Shown here one piece after another: positions 52,507 through 64,000 of a stretch of DNA of 64,000 nucleotides. This DNA is from Candidatus Poribacteria bacterium (GTDB lineage Bacteria > Poribacteria > WGA-4E > GCA-2687025), in the NCBI GenBank assembly GCA_018644665.1, contig JABGQA010000109.1:25006-89005 (forward strand), read 5' to 3'. A program made the position numbers and the translations under genes. Position 1 is the first letter of the stretch, and each line of letters opens with the position of its first letter. Under the pieces are notes generated by a model that ran no database searches, was not told where the DNA came from, and worked only from the letters and a program-made list of their open reading frames with translations.

Positions 52507-54942
52507 ATGCGTGCACGGGCGGCCACTTCACTCCGCGACAGGCTCACGCGCTTTGGCGCGCCCGGCGCCATGGTGTCGCTCGCCGTGCTCGCGGGTTGCG
52601 CAGAGGGGTTCGGCGAGACCGCGCGCGGAATGCCCATCCCCGGCTGGGTCCGCACGCTCTTCCGACAGGCCGAGAACGAGCCCGTCTGGGTCATCATCGC
52701 GGGGACGATCCTCGTCACGGCGGTCACCACCGTCCTCCGCGCCATCCGGCGCGACCGCGTCCTGCGCAGGTGCAACGGTAAGTACGCCGTCCTCCTCCAC
52801 GTCCTCGACCGCTATCCCGGCATCGTGAAGCTCATCCTGCGGGATGTGGAGATCGCGTCCGAGAAGACAGATGTCGAGGGCAAGGACAGCGGCCGGCTGT
52901 TCACCGAGAAGGAATTCACGGACGGCGTCCGCGCGGTCGTGCGCTACCACGACGAGATGCTCGAGAAGGACCTCGACGAGAGGAACGTCTTCGCGGAACG
53001 CGTGCGCCATCCGACCCTCGTCGACCAGTCGTTGCGCCGGTTCCAGTCATACGCCCGCCAGTTCAACGAGGCGGTGCAGACTATCTGGCAGGAAACCGTC
53101 GGCAAGCGCCTGGAGGCGACGCTCAGCACCTTCCGCGGCGGCGCCCAGCTCCAGCAGCTGGCGGAGGCCCAGGTCGAGGAAGCGACCGGCGTCCAAGCCC
53201 GGGACGTGCGCACGGAGAAGGAACGCAAGGCCGAGGGCTCGTCCTACCGCCTGCTCATCGATCGGCTCATTGGGACGCGCGTGATCGCCGCGTTGGATTA
53301 CAGCGGCGTGGAGCGTGATTACGAGTGCACGTTGGCGGACTACACGCGCGGCTACTACCACCTGCTGGACATCGACTTCGAGGAGCTGTGGATCGTCGAC
53401 CCGAACAAGGAGATGAAGCACTGGCGCGGCAACGACCACATGGGCGAATACTGGGGCCCGGAGGAGGTCTTCTGGCAGGGCAACGACAAGGCCCTGCGCG
53501 TCAGCCTCGGCGACGACGGGGACACGTACACCATCGAGAGTCGGGCGCCGTACCCCATCACGTTCCGGCATGCGCACTACCGTAGCGGTCACAAAATCCA
53601 CGGTAAGGCGATGGAGGACGAAAACCGGAACAACATCAACATCGTCATAGAGCCGTACGGCACGCTTGTGTGGAAGGCGCAGTTCCACCACAGCCACGCG
53701 GGGCGTGACCTGGCGGGAGGCGTGCTGAACGAGGTCTGGTACCACATTCCCCGCCGCCCGCGGTACTACCGCACGGTGCAACTGCACTTCCAAGCGAAGC
53801 GCATGGCCGACGCCGTGATCCCGTACGATGCGAACGTGATCCAATACCGCGCCGAAAAGCTCGACGCCGATGTTGTCCCGCTCGACTCTCTCGCCGACGC
53901 TCTGTGGCGCACCTCCACGCGCATCGTCGTCACCGACGAGGAAGGCGAGCCCATACGCGGGTTGCACTCGAACAGCGGGTACATCACGAACCTGGGCAAA
54001 GACCGCATCGACGTGCGGGAGGTGCGCGACCACTACGCAAGGCGGTGGGAGGCCGAGCGCTCCGTGGAACGCTGGGACGACAAGATGCGGCCCGTGCGGT
54101 GGACATACCGCTACAGGCTGGCCGGCTTCTTCACGAAGGCGCGCGTCGCCGCTGCGCAGATCGCGCTGATACGGGCGCACCACGACGAGACGCGTCTGGC
54201 GCCGCCCAGGAGGCCCGTCCTCTACTTCCCGTTCGTACGCAGGCGACGTGACTGGACCGGCGCTCCGCCGACGCAGAAGATGCCCATCCGCGTGGGCGTC
54301 CTCCAAGGCCGCGCGTACGACGAGGAACTCCGCCAGCTCGGAGAGATCGAACGGGTGGGCGACCACCGTCTCCTGTTCCGCGGCGTTGACCCGCAGACCA
54401 TGCCCTACCTGGACAAGTCGGAAATCCTGTGGATAGGGTACGGAGCCGATCTGCAGCGGCGCCGCGGCCTGCACCGCAGGAGCGAGACTGCCATCCGCCG
54501 ATTCGCGGCGAAGGGTGGTGTCGTCGTGGCGTTCGCGCCCAACACTCGACCGGTGCGCGGGAACCGCCTTGCCTGGGTGCCTGACCCGCTCCGCGTAACG
54601 CCGGACACTGTCAGTGGGACGATGAGTCCCACCGACGCCGGCGCCCCTCTGTTCACGGCGCCGCACCAAGTCGACCTCTCCGAGTTCACGCCCGCGGTCG
54701 CGTGGTCCGAGTGGAGTGACCGGTTCATCCCCCTCGCGATGGCGCCCACCCATGGCCCTCATGTCGGCGACCGCGCAGCGACCGCGATGATGCTCCCGTA
54801 CGGGGAGGGCGTGTACATCCTCCTGGGCGTAGGGCCGGACACCGCTGACGACCTGCAATGGGCCATGCCACTCGCCGAGAACGTCCTGCACTATGCTGTC
54901 GATTGGTTGGACCGGCGGCAGACCCACCGGCACATTGCCTAG
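52507..54942 (+). CDS. 811-residue membrane-anchored protein of unknown function
   Basis: I do not recognise this protein as a whole. The N-terminus has a basic region, a hydrophobic segment and a lipobox-like LAGC with Cys31, followed by a second clear membrane helix (about residues 57-78, VWVIIAGTILVTAVTTVL). A helical, charged stretch follows (about 100-250). The middle (about 260-560) is rich in Trp and Tyr and looks beta-structured (GEYWGPEEVFWQGNDKALRV, WYHIPRRPRYYRTVQLHF). The last about 210 residues (PIRVGVLQGRAYDEELRQLG to VLHYAVDWL) look like a class I glutamine-amidotransferase-type Rossmann domain as in DUF4159/DUF4350-like proteins, without a visible catalytic Cys-His pair. It heads a run of exported proteins. 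Confidence 0.8.
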   Translation: MRARAATSLRDRLTRFGAPGAMVSLAVLAGCAEGFGETARGMPIPGWVRTLFRQAENEPVWVIIAGTILVTAVTTVLRAIRRDRVLRRCNGKYAVLLHVLDRYPGIVKLILRDVEIASEKTDVEGKDSGRLFTEKEFTDGVRAVVRYHDEMLEKDLDERNVFAERVRHPTLVDQSLRRFQSYARQFNEAVQTIWQETVGKRLEATLSTFRGGAQLQQLAEAQVEEATGVQARDVRTEKERKAEGSSYRLLIDRLIGTRVIAALDYSGVERDYECTLADYTRGYYHLLDIDFEELWIVDPNKEMKHWRGNDHMGEYWGPEEVFWQGNDKALRVSLGDDGDTYTIESRAPYPITFRHAHYRSGHKIHGKAMEDENRNNINIVIEPYGTLVWKAQFHHSHAGRDLAGGVLNEVWYHIPRRPRYYRTVQLHFQAKRMADAVIPYDANVIQYRAEKLDADVVPLDSLADALWRTSTRIVVTDEEGEPIRGLHSNSGYITNLGKDRIDVREVRDHYARRWEAERSVERWDDKMRPVRWTYRYRLAGFFTKARVAAAQIALIRAHHDETRLAPPRRPVLYFPFVRRRRDWTGAPPTQKMPIRVGVLQGRAYDEELRQLGEIERVGDHRLLFRGVDPQTMPYLDKSEILWIGYGADLQRRRGLHRRSETAIRRFAAKGGVVVAFAPNTRPVRGNRLAWVPDPLRVTPDTVSGTMSPTDAGAPLFTAPHQVDLSEFTPAVAWSEWSDRFIPLAMAPTHGPHVGDRAATAMMLPYGEGVYILLGVGPDTADDLQWAMPLAENVLHYAVDWLDRRQTHRHIA

Positions 54943-54963
54943 CCGATGTGCGATCCATATACT
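54935..54963 (+). promoter_or_regulatory. sigma-70-like promoter for the TlpA-type lipoprotein gene
   Basis: TTGCCT (54935-54940), a 17-base spacer and TATACT (54958-54963). It overlaps the end of the preceding gene. The predicted start is about 54970, giving a leader of nearly 90 bases. Confidence 0.55.
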
Positions 54964-55056
54964 TCGTAAAGGCTGCGCGCGGCTCCATGGCTACGCCGGC
55001 CCGGAACATACGGCACACTCCTGCACAGGCCCGCACGGCCGCTGGAGCATCGACGC

Positions 55057-55590
55057 ATGCGACTGACACGGATCGCGCTTCTCGCCACCGTTTCGACACT
55101 GCTCGCGTGCGGGGCGCCACACGAGAACGCAAGGCCGCCTGCGACCGCGACGAAGGTCGTCGCGCTGGGCGCGCGCCAGACGGCGCCTGACTTCGAGTTG
55201 GTGGATCTGGCGGGCGCGCCGTTGCGCCTCAGAGACCACCGAGGCAAGGTCGTCCTGCTGAACTTCTGGGCGACGTGGTGTCCACCGTGCGTGCGGGAGA
55301 TCCCGGACCTGATGACTCTTCGAGAGGAACTAGGGGCAGACCGCGTCGAGGTGCTCGGCATCTCGCTCGACACGCTGGGCGTGGATGTCGTGCGGAAGTT
55401 CGCGCAGGAGCGGGGCATCGCCTACCCGACAGCTGTTGATACCCAGGGCGTGTCCGCGAAGTATGGCGGCGTGTCCAGCATCCCCACGACGTTCGTGATA
55501 GACGCGGACGGCGGGTTGGTCGAGAAGATCGTGGGCATGCGGTCCAAGAAGCAGTTCCTGGCGGCGGTCGAGCGCGCGTCGAAGGGCTAG
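55057..55590 (+). CDS. TlpA/ResA-type thioredoxin lipoprotein
   Basis: A 177-residue protein with signal peptide and lipobox (LLACG, Cys near residue 18). The redoxin core has APDFELVDLAG, the active site WATWCPPC near residue 71 and the cis-proline in SSIPTTFVID. As a lipoprotein it should be tethered outside the cytoplasm and handle disulfides in exported proteins. It is the first of three closely spaced lipoprotein genes (3 and 15 bases between them). Confidence 0.93.
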   Translation: MRLTRIALLATVSTLLACGAPHENARPPATATKVVALGARQTAPDFELVDLAGAPLRLRDHRGKVVLLNFWATWCPPCVREIPDLMTLREELGADRVEVLGISLDTLGVDVVRKFAQERGIAYPTAVDTQGVSAKYGGVSSIPTTFVIDADGGLVEKIVGMRSKKQFLAAVERASKG

Positions 55591-55593
55591 GGC

Positions 55594-56520
55594 GTGACCC
55601 CAAGACTCATTACGGCATGCCTCCTCGTCGTGGCGGCTGTCTCTGCTGGCTGTGTCAAGGGCGGCGGCCTGTCCCACTCAGTGGCCGAGCGACGGCGCGA
55701 ATCACAGGTCGAGACATATGAGGTGGCGGCCGCTGGACTGGGCGCGGGCGCTGACGGCTACACGTTCCGCAACGAACGCTTCCGGTTCGAATACGACCCC
55801 GGCTTCGCCAGCGTGGCGGGATACGAGACCGAGGATGCGCGACGCGCGCGTGGCGTCGAGGCGAGCGAGGTCCTGAACGGCGGGTACGCGTTCGTGCGGG
55901 ACATATTCGGCATCGAGGCCAACAAGCTGCTGCGGGTCGTCATCGCGCCAACGGTTCGCGGCGCGGCCAACGACGCGTACACAACGACATCCTGGCGGGA
56001 GATCGGCCGAGAGGGCCGCATGGTCGACGGCAGCGAAGAGTCGGTCATGCACTTCGGGAAGGAGGCGTTCGAGAGTGGCGCCGTGCTGGCTCACGAGATG
56101 ACACACACGCTGCTCAACGCCTACCGCCTCCCTGCCTGGTTCGCCGAGGGGATCGCGACGCTCGTCGAAGTCGACTACGCGAAGAGCGCCCGGATCGACT
56201 ACGCAGACGTCTCCATCGCGCCGATCGGCCTAGACGAGAACGGGCACAATGTCATCCAGACCTGGCGCGGCCACGCGAGCGAACTCCCTGAGCGGAGTTC
56301 TGAGACGTACGGGTCTGCATATGCGATCATAAGGGAGATACGCGCGCGGTACGGACCCAACGTGTACCCTCGGTTCTTCCGTGATCTGCGGGAAACGGGG
56401 GCCCACCTGGCGGGCGACGGGGTGTCGCTCGGCGTAATCATTCGCACGCTAAGCCGCGTTTCGGGCACTGACGTGGCGCCGTTCTTCGTCGGCATCGAGT
56501 TCGACGTCCCGGACCTCTGA
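55594..56520 (+). CDS. lipoprotein zinc metallopeptidase-like protein (peptidase MA type)
   Basis: A 308-residue protein starting at GTG 55594. It has a signal peptide and lipobox (VSAGC). The zinc-peptidase motif HEMTH lies near residue 168, with a probable third ligand Glu in PAWFAEGIATLVE, the gluzincin pattern. A TFRNERFRFEYDPGF segment and a basic ARYG-type C-terminus match the peptidase-MA-like families found beside TPR proteins. It would act outside the membrane. It could be a peptidase or a structural relative; the complete motif favours activity. Confidence 0.85.
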   Translation: MTPRLITACLLVVAAVSAGCVKGGGLSHSVAERRRESQVETYEVAAAGLGAGADGYTFRNERFRFEYDPGFASVAGYETEDARRARGVEASEVLNGGYAFVRDIFGIEANKLLRVVIAPTVRGAANDAYTTTSWREIGREGRMVDGSEESVMHFGKEAFESGAVLAHEMTHTLLNAYRLPAWFAEGIATLVEVDYAKSARIDYADVSIAPIGLDENGHNVIQTWRGHASELPERSSETYGSAYAIIREIRARYGPNVYPRFFRDLRETGAHLAGDGVSLGVIIRTLSRVSGTDVAPFFVGIEFDVPDL

Positions 56521-56535
56521 GGCAAGGGAGCACCC

Positions 56536-57177
56536 ATGCACATTCATCGAGCCGTGTTGTTCGCCGGGACGCTGGTGTTGATCGGCGGCTGCGCGGCGGT
56601 GTTCACGCCCCAGACGCTCAGCGAGAACTTCGCCCTCACGGAGGGCACGACCGCCAACCATCCGGCGTTCATCGACGGCGACATGCGAACCTTCGGCGAG
56701 ACCGAATTCCCAGCCAGCGAGGCCGCGAACAGCGGCATCACGGGCACGCCTCCGAGCGAAGCGGTTGTTCTGCTCCCTGAGGCGCGGAGCATCTCCAAGA
56801 TCGTCATCCACTCCGAGGATATCATGGGCGTGGACCTGCTCTTCGAGTCCTCCTCGAGCGGCTGGCTCCTCCACAACAAGTACGACGGGCTGAAGGGCCC
56901 CAGCTTCACGCTGAAGCCTCGGGGGATCGTCAGCGCCAGCGGCGTGAAACTCCGCATCCGGCACGCGACCGGCGACAAGGCGATGCGGAAGAAGAACACG
57001 CAACAGCAAGCTGGCGGATGGATAAACATCCTGGGGCCGACCCGGGCAAAGGCGAAGATCCGCGAGATTGAACTCTTCGGGCCCGTGAGCGCGAAAGCGC
57101 CTGGCGTGGCCGAGGAGGCGCCGCCCGAGAGCACGAGCACCCCCGAGGACATGCTCCTTGAAGGGCTGCTGAACTAG
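56536..57177 (+). CDS. lipoprotein with possible discoidin-like fold
   Basis: A 213-residue protein with signal peptide and lipobox (LIGGC near residue 19). The rest is probably a beta-sandwich: FIDGDMRTFGETEFP, VVLLPEARSISKIVIHSEDI and KIREIELFGP recall F5/8 type C (discoidin) folds that bind glycans, where a short D-G-D-x-x-T start and a final I-R-E-I-E strand are common. Recognition is tentative. The C-terminus is low complexity (acidic, Pro- and Thr-rich). It ends 4 bases inside the convergent macrodomain gene. Confidence 0.75.
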   Translation: MHIHRAVLFAGTLVLIGGCAAVFTPQTLSENFALTEGTTANHPAFIDGDMRTFGETEFPASEAANSGITGTPPSEAVVLLPEARSISKIVIHSEDIMGVDLLFESSSSGWLLHNKYDGLKGPSFTLKPRGIVSASGVKLRIRHATGDKAMRKKNTQQQAGGWINILGPTRAKAKIREIELFGPVSAKAPGVAEEAPPESTSTPEDMLLEGLLN

Positions 57178-57725
57178 CCGCGTCCGAAAGCCGCGCTCCC
57201 GACGAACGTGTCGTACGCTTCCTCGCCGAACAGGACGAACGCGACCGACGTAATCTGTGCGTTGTCCGCGAGGAATCGACACGTCGTCGCCGATGCCACC
57301 GCGGCCGCGTCTTCGGGCGGGTAACCGTAGATGCCGGTCGAGATCGCTGGGAACGCGATGCTCGACAGGCCGCTGTCGGCCGCCAGTCGTAGCGCGTTGA
57401 TGTAGCAACGCCGGAGTTCCTCCGGCTCGCCCTTCGCGCCACCGTGCCAGCGCGGGCCCACCGTGTGAATGACGTGCATCGCCGGCAACGCCCCCGCAGT
57501 GGTGAGCACGGCCTCTCCTGTCGGCAACCCGTTCGGATGCCGCGTGCGGATGATCTCGGCGCATTCTGCCGTGATTGTGGGGCCGCCCGCGCGGCGGATG
57601 GCGCCGTCGACTCCGGCGCCTCCCGTGAGGCCGCTGTTCGCGGCGTTCACGATGGCGTCGACCGCTTCGACGGTGATGTCGCCCGTCTTGACTACGACAC
57701 GGTCACCGAACCGCCTCTCGGGCAT
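57174..57725 (-). CDS. macrodomain protein, O-acetyl-ADP-ribose deacetylase type
   Basis: A 183-residue macrodomain of the YmdB/MacroD branch. Motifs: VDAIVNAANSGLTGGAGVDG near residues 22-41, AIRRAGG, VIHTVGPRWHGG and AFPAISTGIYGYP. It hydrolyses ADP-ribose esters, e.g. O-acetyl-ADP-ribose or ADP-ribosylated proteins; no ADP-ribosyltransferase or sirtuin is encoded nearby. ATG 57725 is chosen because GGAGG stands six bases before it; a TTG at 57737 has no site. It follows the membrane methyltransferase gene by 12 bases. Confidence 0.94.
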   Translation of the reverse strand: MPERRFGDRVVVKTGDITVEAVDAIVNAANSGLTGGAGVDGAIRRAGGPTITAECAEIIRTRHPNGLPTGEAVLTTAGALPAMHVIHTVGPRWHGGAKGEPEELRRCYINALRLAADSGLSSIAFPAISTGIYGYPPEDAAAVASATTCRFLADNAQITSVAFVLFGEEAYDTFVGSAAFGRG

Positions 57726-57737
57726 CGTAGCCTCCAA

Positions 57738-58358
57738 TCACCGCGCCCCGACGACCGCGAGCACGGCGTCCGCCGACAGGAAGCGTCGACTCAGTCCGAT
57801 CCGGAGAGCAAACGCCGCGACGACGATCGCCAACGCGAGGAGTGACCTACGCTCTATCTGCACTACGCGGCCGAAGGACGGCGGCGCGTAGTCTGCGGTC
57901 GGGGCTCGCGGGCCACCGCGTGGAATCCACCGTGGCACCCCGGCGCGGTACGCAGCGTACTCGGCGCCAAACTGCTCCGCGAGCCGAGACTCCTCCCAGC
58001 GCACGATCGGGATGTACTGGCCCAGGAACAGCGCGGCCGCGATCACGACCAGCAACGGGTGGCCGCTGAGCAGGGCTGTGCCGAGCGTGAGGAGCAGGTT
58101 CGCGACGTACAGAGGGTTGCGGACCATCGAGTACGGCCCGCCGTCGACCAAAGCGGCGCCAGGACTGGACCCCCGTGTACGCGAGGATCCTCCGATGTAC
58201 CGCTGGCACCAGAATCGGAGGGCCTCCCCCGCCGTCATGACGCAGCACCCGGCGAGAAACATCGCCGGCGCGCGTGTTGCGAAGACGAGGAACACCGCGA
58301 GCGTGGGCAGCGGCGTGTAATCACGCCATCGAAACAGCCATCCGCCAAGACGGGTCAT
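57738..58358 (-). CDS. membrane methyltransferase, isoprenylcysteine/phospholipid methyltransferase-like
   Basis: A 206-residue protein with about five hydrophobic segments. The SAM-binding C-terminal pattern of the ICMT/PEMT superfamily is clear: GGPYSMVRNPLYVANLL, then EESRLAEQFGAEYAAYRAGV. Substrates in bacteria are mostly unknown (lipids, thiols). It forms a two-gene unit with the macrodomain gene. Its start lies about 90 bases from the divergent pyrimidine operon. Confidence 0.87.
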   Translation of the reverse strand: MTRLGGWLFRWRDYTPLPTLAVFLVFATRAPAMFLAGCCVMTAGEALRFWCQRYIGGSSRTRGSSPGAALVDGGPYSMVRNPLYVANLLLTLGTALLSGHPLLVVIAAALFLGQYIPIVRWEESRLAEQFGAEYAAYRAGVPRWIPRGGPRAPTADYAPPSFGRVVQIERRSLLALAIVVAAFALRIGLSRRFLSADAVLAVVGAR

Positions 58359-58434
58359 GCCGCGCGTCCCGCCGCCATCGCGCTCCCTCTGCGTCGCTTG
58401 AATCGGCCCGCCATCGGCACTACCATACGAGCGC

Positions 58435-58440
58435 TAGTAT
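58435..58440 (+). promoter_or_regulatory. -10 element of the pyrimidine operon
   Basis: TAGTAT at 58435-58440 with no clear -35 hexamer. The predicted transcript start (about 58447) falls directly before the PyrR-type leader element, which supports it. Confidence 0.45.
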
Positions 58441-58445
58441 ACGCC

Positions 58446-58477
58446 TTTTAACCCGGCCCCGCGAGGCTGGAAAGGGT
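58446..58477 (+). promoter_or_regulatory. probable PyrR-binding RNA element
   Basis: The segment with TTTTAACCCGG and GCGAGGCTGGAAAGGG matches the PyrR binding loop as I know it from actinobacterial and Bacillus pyr leaders (CC, loop with GAGGC, then AAGG). ACCC (58451-58454) pairs with GGGT (58474-58477) to close it. A pyrR gene lies in the same operon. The 3' arm (AAGGG) also serves as the ribosome binding site of the leader ORF at 58483, so PyrR with UMP would block its translation. Confidence 0.7.
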
Positions 58478-58482
58478 GGACG

Positions 58483-58546
58483 ATGACCGAACGCGCGCTG
58501 CCTCCGCACGCCTGCTCGCGCCCGACCGAACTCGGGAGGCGAGCCC

Positions 58547-58557
<11 letters not shown>
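58483..58557 (+). CDS. leader peptide ORF, 24 residues
   Basis: ATG 58483 follows AAAGGGTGG, which is part of the PyrR element. The frame encodes MTERALPPHACSR and onward, stopping at TGA 58555-58557, 11 bases inside the HD-domain gene whose TTG start is 58547. Translation of the leader would open the hairpin at 58514-58544 and couple to the next gene. The peptide itself is not recognised and is Arg-rich; the act of translation is probably what matters. Confidence 0.5.
58514..58544 (+). promoter_or_regulatory. hairpin sequestering the ribosome binding site
   Basis: GCTCGC (58514-58519) pairs with GCGAGC (58539-58544) and CCCGA (58521-58525) with TCGGG (58532-58536) around a 6-base loop. The GGGAGG ribosome binding site of the HD-domain gene (58534-58539) is buried in the 3' arm. 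Closed, it should block initiation at the TTG 58547. Confidence 0.6.
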
Positions 58558-61002
<2,445 letters not shown>

Positions 61003-61006
<4 letters not shown>

Positions 61007-62184
61007 AGGCCACGCTGGCATTGGAAGACGGGTCGGTCTACGAAGGCACAGCATTTGGCGCCACGGGCGCCGCGACGGGCGAGGTCGTCTTCAACACGAG
61101 CATGACGGGGTACCAGGAGATACTTACCGACCCCTCATACGTGGGCCAGATCTGCGTGATGACATACCCCCTCATCGGCAACTACGGCATCGTCCCGGAG
61201 GACTTCGAGTCGGGGAAGATCCAGGTCGAGGGGCTCGTCGTCCGTGAGTACTCGGACTTCTACAGCAACTGGCGGGCGACCGAGAGCCTGGGAGACTTCC
61301 TCACGCGCCACGGCGTCCTAGGCATCGAAGGTGTCGACACGCGCGCCATCACGCGCCGCGTACGCCAGGGCGGCGAGCTGCGTGCCGTGATCTCGACTGA
61401 GGACTGCGACCACGCGACGTTGGTGGAACGGGCCAAGGCGAGTCCCGGCCTGGAGGGGACGGACCTCGCCAAACAGGTGACCACCGGCGAGCGGTACGCG
61501 TGGAAGAACGACATGGAGTCACCGACCGCCTGGATGGATGCCGCCGCGGCCGTCGATCCCGACCAACTGACGCTGGACTTCGCGTCGTCGGGAGCCCCGC
61601 GGATCAGAGAGCCTCGCCATCATGTCGTCGCCCTCGACTTCGGGATGAAACGCAATATCGCCCGCGAACTCAGCTACCACGGGTGCGAGGTCACGGTCGT
61701 TCCGGCCGCGACCTCCGCCGAGGACATCCTGGCCCTGAGTCCCGACGGCGTGTTCCTGTCGAACGGGCCGGGCGACCCCGACCCCGTCTCGTATGCCATC
61801 GACAACATCCGCAGCCTCGTAGGTAGGAAGCCGATCTTCGGCATCTGCCTGGGACACCAGTTGCTCGGTCTCGCCCTGGGCGGGACCCGATACAAGATGA
61901 AGTTCGGGCATCGTGGCGCGAACCAACCGGTGATGCGCCTCGACACTGGGCGGGTGGAGATCACGTCACAGAACCACAGTTTCTGCCTCGACGCGGACTC
62001 GCTCGACATGGCAGGCGTGGACGTCACGCATCACAACTTGAACGACGACACGGTCGAGGGAATCGCGCATCGCGAACATGCGGCGTTCTCCGTGCAGTAC
62101 CACCCGGAGGCATCTCCGGGTCCGCACGACGCGGCGTACCTCTTCGACCGCTTCGTGACCGCCATGGACGAGTACGACGGCTAG
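61003..62184 (+). CDS. carA: carbamoyl-phosphate synthase small (glutaminase) subunit
   Basis: A 393-residue small subunit supplying ammonia to CarB. The N-terminal CPSase domain has TSMTGYQEILTDPSY and GIEGVDTRAITRRVR; the class I amidotransferase triad is Cys282 (GICLGHQ), His367 and Glu369 (QYHPEASPGP). ATG 61003 follows GGAGGAG and overlaps the pyrC stop (ATGA). The longer frame upstream inside pyrC is a shadow. CarB follows after 15 bases. Confidence 0.97.
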
Positions 62185-62199
62185 CGCCACGAGGGAAGA

Positions 62200-64000
<1,801 letters not shown>

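Noticed and set aside
53047..54933. 628-residue minus-strand frame opposite the 811-residue protein
   Set aside because: The plus-strand frame has a lipobox, membrane helix and a ribosome binding region; the minus frame is arginine- and valine-rich with no features.

Overview
This 64 kb window is a high-GC bacterial chromosomal segment. It has no phage genes, transposases or CRISPR array. The content suggests an uncultured free-living or host-associated heterotroph of the Poribacteria / Latescibacterota kind: oligopeptide ABC systems, enolase-superfamily dehydratases, two DUF6785-type membrane proteins, a URO-D-like methyltransferase, Gfo/Idh/MocA oxidoreductases, a sulfatase and a ferredoxin-dependent 2-oxoacid oxidoreductase. 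The taxon is an inference from gene content; no rRNA gene is present to settle it.

Layout. 1-8.2 kb: a peptide-uptake operon (binding protein cut by the window edge, two permeases, an S9 peptidase, two ATPases), joined by ATGA overlaps. 8.4-9.3 kb: an AbiJ-like gene. 9.4-13.5 kb: a putative sugar-acid operon (DUF6785 membrane protein, DapA-type lyase/aldolase, mandelate racemase-type dehydratase). 13.5-14.6 kb: a lipoprotein and a free-standing doubled PurS. 14.6-22.2 kb (mostly minus): phosphotransferase, two degenerate tRNA genes, a frameshifted methyltransferase, hydrolase, Gfo oxidoreductase, an acyltransferase-3 protein with inserted ankyrin repeats, and an exported GspC/PilP-like protein. 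22.4-30 kb: SDR, class III cyclase, phosphotransferase, a large exported HEAT plus glycosidase-like protein, GNAT. 30-34.5 kb (minus): URO-D-like protein, second DUF6785 protein and NHL-thioredoxin protein. 34.7-37.7 kb: TlpA protein, sugar-nucleotide epimerase, AEC transporter. 37.7-42.9 kb (minus): Gfo oxidoreductase, two CBS proteins, 2-oxoacid:ferredoxin oxidoreductase. 43.4-52.4 kb: two tandem paralogous propeller histidine kinases, SDR, sulfatase. 52.5-57.2 kb: four exported, lipobox-bearing proteins. 57.2-58.4 kb (minus): macrodomain protein and membrane methyltransferase. 58.4-64 kb: a pyrimidine operon (leader RNA, leader peptide, HD nucleotidase, pyrR, pyrC, carA, carB cut by the window edge).

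Most notable: (i) a probable PyrR-binding leader that overlaps the ribosome binding site of a 24-codon leader ORF, translationally coupled to the first structural gene; (ii) two adjacent double-propeller histidine kinases with no signal peptide or membrane helix, so apparently cytoplasmic sensors; (iii) an acyltransferase-3 enzyme with a duplicated ankyrin block in a loop; (iv) two genes whose Shine-Dalgarno sequence points at an ATC codon; (v) an orphan tandem PurS protein; (vi) a lipoprotein cluster built around an 811-residue protein of unknown function.
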